Assembly: GCF_006345815.1 (NCBI RefSeq)
Contig: NZ_VCIG01000038.1
Location: 248,001-312,000, forward strand
DNA: 64,000 nt
Direction of reading: 5' to 3'
Source of the DNA: Ochrobactrum sp. CGA5
GTDB taxonomy: Bacteria; Pseudomonadota; Alphaproteobacteria; Rhizobiales; Rhizobiaceae
In this document: positions 57,101 through 64,000 of the stretch, in pieces
How the letters are laid out: each line of letters opens with the position of its first letter
Position numbering within the stretch: position 1 is the stretch's first letter
The notes under the pieces: generated by a model
Seen by the model: the letters and a program-made list of their open reading frames with translations, nothing else
Database searches by the model: none
Told to the model about the DNA's origin: nothing
Position numbers and translations under genes: made by a program

Positions 57101-57636
57101 ACCGCATGCGTGTTCAAAGCTGGGCGGATTTTTCCGCAGCCGTGAAGCGCGGTGCCAATGCCGGTCGTCTGGCTGGAACCGTGACCGCTCGCCAGGAGCG
57201 CAAAACCCGCACCGGTAATAAAATGGGCATTGTGCAGCTCTCGGATGCCAGCGGCCAGTTCGAAGCAGTCCTGTTTTCCGAAGGGCTCGCGCAGTATCGT
57301 GATCTTCTGGAAAGCGGCAAATCGGTGGTGATCACTGTTCAGGCCGAAGATCGCCCCGAAGGTATAGGTTTGCGTATCCAGACGGTGCAGTCGCTTGAAG
57401 ACGAGGCCTGTCGCATGCAGAAGGCGATGCGACTTTACTTGCGCTCGGCCGATGCGGTTCGGCATATCGCACCGCATTTCAACACGCGCGGCGACGGGCA
57501 GGTCAGCCTCATCGTCATCAAGGATAACGGTCAGCGGGAAGTCGAGATTGAGCTGCCGCATCGCTATCGGGTCAGTCCGCAGATCGCCAGCGCCATGAAA
57601 TCCATTCAGGGCGTTGTGGACGTAGAGCTGGTTTAG
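54145..57636 (+). CDS. dnaE: DNA polymerase III alpha subunit
   Basis: Protein of 1163 residues, normal for replicative DnaE1. An N-terminal PHP domain begins FVHLRVHSAYSLLEGALPLG. The catalytic palm has GPGRGSGAGSLVAYAL and PDFDIDFCQDRREEVIRYVQ with the aspartate pair. The beta-binding and OB regions follow (KRGANAGRLAGTVTARQERK near 1010). It synthesises DNA at the fork. The start codon is 191 bases after the SOS peptide gene, beyond a hairpin. Confidence 0.97.
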   Translation: MSDAAAGNAANGGALTPGFVHLRVHSAYSLLEGALPLGKIIKQAIADDAPAIAVTDTNNLFGALEFAQKASKDGLQPIIGCQVDVAFGDHNDNGRSANRRVALDLAPIVLLAATEEGYANIVRLVSRAFLETPAGDPVHVEAGWLPPLSKDVIVLSGGALGPIGRAFAADRPDRAEARLAFLREAFGDRLYVELQRQAGYDRALEAKTVALAYEMDLPLVATNEAFFLKAEDFEAHDALLAIAEGQILSNDDRRRLTPDHHLKSRAEMTALFADLPEALDNTVEIAERCSWYTQTRKPILPRFTGESDDPEAAVQEEADELARQAREGLKMRLETIGLAEGYTAEQYAERLEYEIGIITRMKFPGYFLIVADFIKWAKAHGIPVGPGRGSGAGSLVAYALTITDVDPLRFSLLFERFLNPDRVSMPDFDIDFCQDRREEVIRYVQGKYGRDQVAQIITFGTLQARAVLRDVGRVLEMPYGQVDRLCKLVPQNPANPVSLAQAIETEPKINEEREKEPVVGRLLDMALKLEGLYRHASTHAAGIVIGDRPLSELVPMYRDPRSDMPVTQFNMKWVEQAGLVKFDFLGLKTLTVLETAVKLVARKGVEIDLSHVPLDDELTYEMLSRGETVGVFQVESAGMRKALLGMRPDRIEDIIALVALYRPGPMENIPTYNARKNGEEEIASIHPKIDHLIKETQGVIVYQEQVMQIAQVLSGYSLGEADLLRRAMGKKIREEMDKQRVRFVEGAIEGGVDKAQANMIFDLLAKFADYGFNKSHAAAYAIVSYQTAYMKAHYPVEFIAASMTYDMSNTDKLNDFRREANRLGIEVVPPSVMTSFRAFEVGEKKIFYSLAAIKGVGEAAVDHIVDVRAEKPFESLEDFCERVDPRIVNRRVLESLINAGAMDCFGRERPAMSAGMDRIMGFAQRTQENAASGQSDIFGLSGAPKEKLILPQAAPWLPSEMLHREFQAVGFYLSAHPLDEYRDVLNRMRVQSWADFSAAVKRGANAGRLAGTVTARQERKTRTGNKMGIVQLSDASGQFEAVLFSEGLAQYRDLLESGKSVVITVQAEDRPEGIGLRIQTVQSLEDEACRMQKAMRLYLRSADAVRHIAPHFNTRGDGQVSLIVIKDNGQREVEIELPHRYRVSPQIASAMKSIQGVVDVELV

Positions 57637-57724
57637 AGCGCCGATCTGATTGGGTCAGATCGTCGCTCTCACTATTGGTTTTAACGCGCATCCCGAACAC
57701 CGTTTCACACTGTTCGGGATGCGC
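57635..57724. repeat. Two-part mosaic palindromic element after dnaE
   Basis: First palindrome: AGAGCG-C-CGATCTGA (57635-57649) with TCAGATCG-T-CGCTCT (57655-57669). Second: GCGCATCCCGAACA (57686-57699) with TGTTCGGGATGCGC (57711-57724), perfect 14 bp. Mosaic intergenic elements of this kind (RIME/ABC) are known in Rhizobiales. The first part overlaps the dnaE stop codon. The remainder to 57862 holds no gene. Confidence 0.8.
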
Positions 57725-57862
57725 TCTACGATAATTGAGGCAAAGCAGGGACATGCCTATTTTGCCCTCCTTTTTGCTCGAAAATCGGTGGCGATGTGGT
57801 TGTTTCACCGCCGAATTTTGTGTCGAGCACCTGTCAAAAATAGGTCGTTTTTGTGATTGTTA

Positions 57863-58504
57863 TCAGTAGGCGGCTGTGAAACGCTTGCGAATGTGCTGGC
57901 CTTTTTCTGCCTCGTCCAGAATTGCAACAGCCAGATCGGCAACTGAAATCTTGCTTTCACCCTTGGCGTCGAAAACGGGTTCGTCGCCGCCAAGACGGTA
58001 TTTTCCGGTGCGTTCGCCCGGCTGAAGAATGATCGCCGGTGACACAAACGACCATTCCAATTCCTTCTCGCCGCGCAAGTCTTCGAGCGCCTGGCGGGCA
58101 CCAAGCGCACCTTCTTTCCATTCGGCAGGGAATTCAGGCGAGTCGACCAACTGGTTCCCGTCGATCGAAAGGCTGCCGGCGCCGCCCACTGCTATAAGAC
58201 GCTTTACGCCTGCCTTTTTGGTGGCTTCGGTGATGGAGCGGCTGCCATTGATGTGGTTTTCGCGGATGTTCTTGTCGGCCCAGCCTGGATTGTAGGCAGA
58301 GATTACAATGTCATGCCCCACGAGCTGACTTGCGAGTGCTTCAGTATCGAACACGTCAGCCTTTACCGGCGTCACATGAGGAAGTTTTTCGACTTTCTCC
58401 GGGTGGCGAACAAGCGCTGTAATCCGGTCGCCGCGGGCAGCGGCTTCCTTGAGGATTGCAGCGCCCACAAAGCCTGTTGCGCCGATCAGTGCGATCTTAG
58501 TCAT
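57863..58504 (-). CDS. NAD(P)-binding SDR/NmrA-like protein
   Basis: Protein of 213 residues with a Rossmann motif at the start, KIALIGATGFVGAAILKEAA, and GDRITALVRHPEKVEKLPHV. Atypical extended SDR proteins of the YwnB/YwmE kind, often NAD(P)H-dependent reductases or redox sensors. It is divergent from an HxlR regulator, and such pairs are often regulated by it in response to quinones or electrophiles. The exact reaction is unknown. Confidence 0.85.
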   Translation of the reverse strand: MTKIALIGATGFVGAAILKEAAARGDRITALVRHPEKVEKLPHVTPVKADVFDTEALASQLVGHDIVISAYNPGWADKNIRENHINGSRSITEATKKAGVKRLIAVGGAGSLSIDGNQLVDSPEFPAEWKEGALGARQALEDLRGEKELEWSFVSPAIILQPGERTGKYRLGGDEPVFDAKGESKISVADLAVAILDEAEKGQHIRKRFTAAY

Positions 58505-58752
58505 GGCATTCTCCTATTCAACCTTCTCGTATCGAACGAATTAAGGTATGTTTCATAATCAGGTTATTTCTGATAACTACATATGTGGTGCCATCGTGCT
58601 TGTGAAGAACGCACTTTTACATGAGCAGGATACATGGAAGTAACCGCTATAAAAGCAAGCTTCAGAGCGGCTCCAGCGGATACGGTACCGTAGGATCGCT
58701 CTCGCTGCTTGTTTCAGGCATTACCCGGCAAACGCTTGTCCTGGAGAAAAAG
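58505..58752. promoter_or_regulatory. Divergent SDR/HxlR promoter region
   Basis: Between the SDR and HxlR genes. GTTAT-TTCTG-ATAAC (58563-58577) is a small inverted repeat that could be an HxlR operator. Nothing else stands out. Confidence 0.35.
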
Positions 58753-59166
58753 ATGACAATACCGACACGTCCAGATGGCAAGACGCCGTTGCTTTCCTCG
58801 ACACCTGCTTTCAAAACCGATGAGGACGGCGCCTGTCCGATCCGCGAAGTACTGGACCGAGTGGGGGACACGTGGAGTATTCTTGTTATTTTCAATCTTC
58901 AGGAAGGCTCCATGCGTTTCAATGCGTTACGACGAACGATTGAGGGTATTTCTCAACGTATGCTGACCGTTACGCTGCGGTCGCTGGAACGGGATGGCCT
59001 CGTGTCTCGGCATGTTCGCCCGACATCTCCGCCGGAGGTGGAATATTCTCTCACCGAACTTGGACATTCTCTGGCGGTGCCGATTGATGTGCTGGGGCAA
59101 TGGGCCGTCAGGAATCGCGATTTGCTTCGCGACGCGCGATCACGTTTTGATGGAGGCGTCGAATAG
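58753..59166 (+). CDS. HxlR family transcriptional regulator
   Basis: Protein of 137 residues from ATG 58753 (MTIPTRPDG) with GGAG upstream; an in-frame ATG at 58621 would add an atypical 44-residue tail. The winged helix has CPIREVLDRVGDTWSILVIF, MRFNALRRTIEGISQRMLTV and LRSLERDGLVSR. The conserved cysteine at the N-terminus of the domain is the redox-active position in several HxlR proteins. It likely controls the divergent SDR gene. Confidence 0.88.
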   Translation: MTIPTRPDGKTPLLSSTPAFKTDEDGACPIREVLDRVGDTWSILVIFNLQEGSMRFNALRRTIEGISQRMLTVTLRSLERDGLVSRHVRPTSPPEVEYSLTELGHSLAVPIDVLGQWAVRNRDLLRDARSRFDGGVE

Positions 59167-59220
59167 AAAGGAACCGGCGTCACTCCATTTGCGTTTGGCT
59201 TTCAAACAGGAGAAAGTCTG

Positions 59221-59418
59221 ATGCCCGCAAAATCCCAGGCTCAACAGAAGGCCGCCGGTGCTGCACTTGCTGCCAAGCGCGGTGAAATCAAGAAAAGCGA
59301 ACTCTTCGGTGCGTCGAAGGAAATGTTTGAATCGATGACCGAGAAGGAACTGGAAGAGTTTGCCGAAACCAAGCGCAAAGGCTTGCCGGAACACGTAGAC
59401 GACAAGAAAAAACACTGA
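59221..59418 (+). CDS. DUF3008 family small protein
   Basis: Protein of 65 residues, charged and helical, starting MPAKSQAQQKAAGAALAAKR and ending with basic residues. It matches the DUF3008 pattern (KSELFGASKEMFESMTEKEL). Function unknown; related short proteins are often stress-induced. AAACAGGAG precedes the start. A terminator follows. Confidence 0.8.
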   Translation: MPAKSQAQQKAAGAALAAKRGEIKKSELFGASKEMFESMTEKELEEFAETKRKGLPEHVDDKKKH

Positions 59419-59426
59419 ACGGAATT

Positions 59427-59450
59427 GGCGAGTGCCAGATGGCACTCGCC
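59427..59450. terminator. Terminator between convergent genes
   Basis: GGCGAGTGCC-AGAT-GGCACTCGCC is a perfect 10-bp stem with a 4-base loop between DUF3008 and the convergent secreted-protein gene. It could serve either strand but lacks a strong U-tract. Confidence 0.65.
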
Positions 59451-59466
59451 GCAAATAACAAAACGA

Positions 59467-59892
59467 TTACTTGCTCGCTTTGTTTGGCTTAAGCTCGATT
59501 GCTTTCAGTTTGCCGCTGGTGATACCGCAGCGCAACGTGATACTGTCCCACTTCGCGGAAGCACCCTTGGCGCGTGCTTCTCCGGGGACCGAGATAACAG
59601 CGGAAACCTTGCGCGGGTCATTTGTGCTGAATTTTGAAGATTTATCATTGGTTTCAGCCGAAGAAATATCATCCTTGGTGAAGCCGAGACGGTCATACTT
59701 CTTGCTTTTCTTCACGTAATCATAGGCGCTGGCAATGCAGTCAGCGACTTGCGGAGCCGCCTGCTGATCTTTCACCAATGTCTGGTAATTGCCCGTAAAA
59801 TCCTTCGTTCTTTTCGGAACTGCATCGGCATGGGCTGCGGCGGAAAAGCCAAGCGCGAAAATTGCGGAAACAATAAATTTGGTCGATTTCAT
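59467..59892 (-). CDS. Secreted protein of unknown function
   Basis: Protein of 141 residues with a clear Sec signal (MKSTKFIVSAIFALGFSAAA then HADA, cleaved near residue 24). The mature part has two cysteines (QVADCIASAY and ITLRCGITSG) that may form a disulfide, and ends GKLKAIELKPNKASK. The start at 59892 follows AGAAGGAC. I do not recognise the family. It is expected in the periplasm. Confidence 0.7.
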   Translation of the reverse strand: MKSTKFIVSAIFALGFSAAAHADAVPKRTKDFTGNYQTLVKDQQAAPQVADCIASAYDYVKKSKKYDRLGFTKDDISSAETNDKSSKFSTNDPRKVSAVISVPGEARAKGASAKWDSITLRCGITSGKLKAIELKPNKASK

Positions 59893-60014
59893 GCCCAATG
59901 TCCTTCTGGAAACCGTCACTCGCAAACGAGAGACGGGATTGAATCGATAATGAAATAGAGACTACTGACGTGATTCTGATTTTTTTATGAATTTCCAACG
60001 CTTACGACGATATC

Positions 60015-61037
60015 CTACTGGCAGATACGTGCAAGACAGGATTTGCCGTGACACCCCTGATCGAGGTGCATGTTGGTGCGATGGGCTGCATCGCCTTCCG
60101 GGCCGATGACCGTCATAAAAAGCTTGCAGCTTGCGCTATGTACTGCGCGCCAGAAGGCCTTTTCCTTGTCGGAGCCGTTCCATCCGCTTTCAAGTTCCGT
60201 CTTGCTGCCGTCCGAAAACTTGAACGACATGATGTCGAGCGCATTGGCAAAAGCATGTTCGGACACCCGTCCTGTGGAAGCGCCGTTGACCTTCCGGCAC
60301 TGGTAATCCGAGCCGGTGCCGATTTCCGAGATATTCAAATCCGGACCGTAAACATCCTTGGCGGCTTTGGTTACCTCGCTGCTCCATTCAGCCAGCGTGA
60401 CAGCCATGGCGCAATTTGTAGTGACGGCATTGGCGAATTTCAAAGGATTGTCCTTGCCAATGGCGGATAGGGACAAAGGAGAGTGGGCGCCGCATTGCTC
60501 GCCATCCTCGATCGGAGGTAGCAGCTTGCCCGTAACATCGCCGGAGATCAGTGCCGGGCAGGATACCTGATAGACACGCTCGTCCTTTTCCGGCTTTGGC
60601 GGTTCTGCCTCTGTCGGAGTGGAAGGGCCAGGCTTGGCCAGCGGTTGCTTTTCGGGCTCTGCTTCCGGCTTTGCCGTTGGAACGGGTGGAGTTTCCGGTT
60701 GCGGAGCCTTGTTTTCGGTATCCTCCGGGCGCGGAGCAGGCATCGGAACGGGGATTGTGAGGCCGGGAACGGGTTTACTCTCGGCGTTTGCCGGGACAGG
60801 TTCCCGCTGTTTTGTTGTCTGCTGTTTCGGAGCCGGTTTCTTCTGGCTGCGCTTTGCCGCCGGGCGTTTACGATGTTTTTTTGCCTTTTGGGCGTCCTGC
60901 TTCAGAATGTGTTCGATGAAAGTTTGCGCCTGTGCCTCATCGGAATCGATGCCGGAAAAACACGGCGTCGCGACAAGGCTGAGCGTAATCAGAGTGGTGA
61001 ATGCACCCTTGCCGGGCAGGAAAAAAGACAAAGCCAT
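60015..61037 (-). CDS. Extensin-like C-terminal domain protein
   Basis: Protein of about 340 residues. A signal or anchor segment (FFLPGKGAFTTLITLSLVAT) is followed by a Lys/Pro/Glu-rich linker (AKKHRKRPAAKRSQKKPAP, then proline repeats) and a conserved Extensin-like domain from CPALISGDVTGKLLPPIEDG to the end. Within it are SDYQCRKVNGASTGRVSEHA and HRTNMHLDQGCHGKSC, with His residues recalling peptidase M15-type folds. A periplasmic or cell-wall role is likely. ATG 61088 is an alternative start with a good site. Confidence 0.82.
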   Translation of the reverse strand: MALSFFLPGKGAFTTLITLSLVATPCFSGIDSDEAQAQTFIEHILKQDAQKAKKHRKRPAAKRSQKKPAPKQQTTKQREPVPANAESKPVPGLTIPVPMPAPRPEDTENKAPQPETPPVPTAKPEAEPEKQPLAKPGPSTPTEAEPPKPEKDERVYQVSCPALISGDVTGKLLPPIEDGEQCGAHSPLSLSAIGKDNPLKFANAVTTNCAMAVTLAEWSSEVTKAAKDVYGPDLNISEIGTGSDYQCRKVNGASTGRVSEHAFANALDIMSFKFSDGSKTELESGWNGSDKEKAFWRAVHSASCKLFMTVIGPEGDAAHRTNMHLDQGCHGKSCLARICQ

Positions 61038-61258
61038 TGACGCCTCATGAATAGCAGTTCCGTCATGCCCAATGTTGAGACACGCCATGGCGTTCCTTCA
61101 CGCTTGATGGCAGGTCGTAGCAAATGGTAGGGAACAGACCTTGCGGGCCAGTATTTCAGGCTTTTTCGGCTGCTGGCGCTTGACAAGACAACGGCTGCAT
61201 GACTAAAAGCCGCCCATCGCTGGTGCGTTTCGTGCCGGCGTTTCATTTGACGTGTCCC

Positions 61259-61350
61259 GTGGATGAAGATTGCGCTCGCGCGCTTCATCCTGTCAGTCTT
61301 CCGAAAGGAGGGCAGAGGAGGGCGCGTTTCCTCCAGCGCCTCCGGGCGCT
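61259..61350 (+). promoter_or_regulatory. Structured leader of rpsD
   Basis: Within the 335-bp gap 61038-61372, GGATGAAG (61261-61268) pairs with CTTCATCC (61283-61290) around a GCGC/GCGC inner stem. AGCGCC (61335-61340) pairs with GGCGCT (61345-61350) about 22 bases before the start. Such hairpins could form an S4 autoregulatory site or a terminator of an upstream transcript. The first base of the gap is the extensin start side. Confidence 0.4.
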
Positions 61351-61372
61351 ATAACATTTTGAAGGAAATGCG

Positions 61373-61990
61373 ATGAGCAAGCGCGAATCCGCTAAGTACA
61401 AAATTGATCGCCGTCTTGGCGAAAACATCTGGGGCCGTCCGAAGTCCCCTGTAAACCGTCGTGAATATGGCCCGGGTCAGCACGGTCAGCGCCGCAAGGG
61501 CAAGCTGTCGGACTTCGGTGTGCAGCTTCGCGCAAAGCAGAAGCTCAAGGGTTTCTACGGCGACATCTCCGAAAAGCAGTTCCGCAAGACGTACGAAGAA
61601 GCCGCTCGTCGCAAGGGCGACACCGGTGAAAACCTGATCGGTCTGCTGGAATCGCGTCTTGACGCTGTTGTGTACCGCGCCAAGTTCGTTCCGACGATCT
61701 TCGCTGCGCGTCAGTTCATTAACCACGGCCACGTGAATGTGAACGGCCGCCGCGTCAACATCCAGTCCTACCGCCTGAAGGTCGGTGACGTTGTTGAAGT
61801 TCGCGAAAAGTCGAAGCAGCTGGTTATCGTTCTCGAAGCTGTTCAGCTCGCAGAACGTGATGTTCCAGACTACATCGAAGTTGATCACAACAAGATGGTT
61901 GCGACCTACTCCCGCGTTCCGACCCTGACCGACGTGCCTTACGCTGTTCAGATGGAACCGAACCTCGTCGTCGAATTCTATTCGCGTTAA
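61373..61990 (+). CDS. rpsD: 30S ribosomal protein S4
   Basis: Protein of 205 residues. [20 protein letters not shown] is the alphaproteobacterial S4 start, and the S4 RNA-binding domain has [20 protein letters not shown] and [20 protein letters not shown]. It binds 16S rRNA early in 30S assembly and in many bacteria represses its own message. GAAGGAA precedes the ATG. It is followed by a strong terminator, so it is a single gene here and not part of a ribosomal operon. Confidence 0.97.
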   Translation: MSKRESAKYKIDRRLGENIWGRPKSPVNRREYGPGQHGQRRKGKLSDFGVQLRAKQKLKGFYGDISEKQFRKTYEEAARRKGDTGENLIGLLESRLDAVVYRAKFVPTIFAARQFINHGHVNVNGRRVNIQSYRLKVGDVVEVREKSKQLVIVLEAVQLAERDVPDYIEVDHNKMVATYSRVPTLTDVPYAVQMEPNLVVEFYSR

Positions 61991-62032
61991 TTTCCAGGCG
62001 CGCTCTGGCGCGCCGGAACTATGCCGAAATCG

Positions 62033-62065
62033 AAAAGCCGCGCTGTATATGCAGCGCGGCTTTTT
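62033..62065 (+). terminator. rpsD terminator
   Basis: AAAAGCCGCGCTG (62033-62045) pairs perfectly with CAGCGCGGCTTTT (62052-62064) across a TATATG loop, and the T run continues with TTTCTTT. Classic Rho-independent terminator. Confidence 0.92.
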
Positions 62066-62161
62066 CTTTGAGCATTTCAAGCAGAAATGCGAAGCAGTCC
62101 TGCGTCTTTCGTCAACAAATGTTGTTTCGCGGTTTTCCCCGCCGCCAGTTTTCGCTATTAA

Positions 62162-63893
<1,732 letters not shown>

Positions 63894-63914
63894 AGCTGAT
63901 TAACGACAATATGC

Positions 63915-63941
63915 AAAGGCCCGCCATACTGGCGGGCCTTT
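63915..63941 (+). terminator. Terminator after the phosphatase gene
   Basis: AAAGGCCCGCC-ATACT-GGCGGGCCTTT is a perfect 11-bp stem, followed by CCTGTTTTG. It ends the ttcA-phosphatase operon. The last 59 bases of the window hold no assignable gene. Confidence 0.88.
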
Positions 63942-64000
63942 CCTGTTTTGCATGGCAAGATTGATTAGATCACATGTTCTGCAGGCGGGTTTTGAACCCT

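Noticed and set aside
63962-64000. C-terminal end of a minus-strand gene at the right edge
   Set aside because: Two minus-strand frames end here, but fewer than 15 codons are visible, too little to assign.

Overview
The window looks like a chromosome segment of a Brucellaceae alphaproteobacterium (Brucella/Ochrobactrum type). Reasons: a 14-gene nuo operon whose NuoE carries a long C-terminal extension, RNase J next to an epimerase and a DUF1467 protein, a short prolyl-tRNA synthetase followed by lolC-lolD and dnaE, a norEFCBQD cluster next to nirK-nirV-nnrR, mosaic palindromic repeats of the Rhizobiales kind, and an alphaproteobacterial LexA box. This assignment comes from recognition of proteins and gene order, not from a database search.

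Layout. 1-8340: a sugar-type uptake and catabolic locus. A truncated PIG-L deacetylase and a ROK regulator point left; an ABC importer (binding protein, two permeases, ATPase), an argininosuccinate-lyase-like enzyme and a PfkB kinase point right. 8583-14114: tRNA-Val, a decayed RND-pump fragment, nhaA, and a two-gene TAXI-type TRAP transporter. 14180-26570: a denitrification block with NO reductase (norEFCBQD), copper nitrite reductase (nirK-nirV), the regulator nnrR, a hemerythrin-like protein with a 51-residue membrane protein, and a DUF2249 / membrane protein / DUF2249 / DUF59 operon. Four TTG-N8-CAA type operator candidates link the parts. No nitrate or nitrous oxide reductase is in the window. 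26660-30355: a perfect palindrome, a TetR/SRPBCC pair with a perfect operator, two tRNA-Asp genes in an exact 222-bp duplication, a 31-residue membrane peptide and an alpha/beta-hydrolase lipoprotein. 30678-46246: the complete nuoA-N operon, with a GFA-fold zinc protein between nuoC and nuoD and a palindromic repeat between nuoF and nuoG. 46271-57636: birA, rnj, an epimerase, DUF1467, proS, lolC, lolD, a LexA-boxed 28-residue membrane peptide, dnaE. 57863-64000: an SDR/HxlR pair, DUF3008, two exported proteins, rpsD, ttcA and an inositol-monophosphatase-like enzyme.

The most interesting item is the 28-residue single-span peptide at 53867-53953. It has a strong ribosome-binding site, an exact GAAC-N7-GAAC LexA box in its promoter, and sits directly upstream of dnaE. 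It looks like a counterpart of the SOS-induced division inhibitor SidA of Caulobacter. Other items worth checking are the deacetylase/lyase/kinase/importer locus of unknown substrate, the accessory NO-stress genes around nor/nir, a second tiny membrane peptide at 28721-28816, and a candidate minus-strand small RNA ending at 49887.
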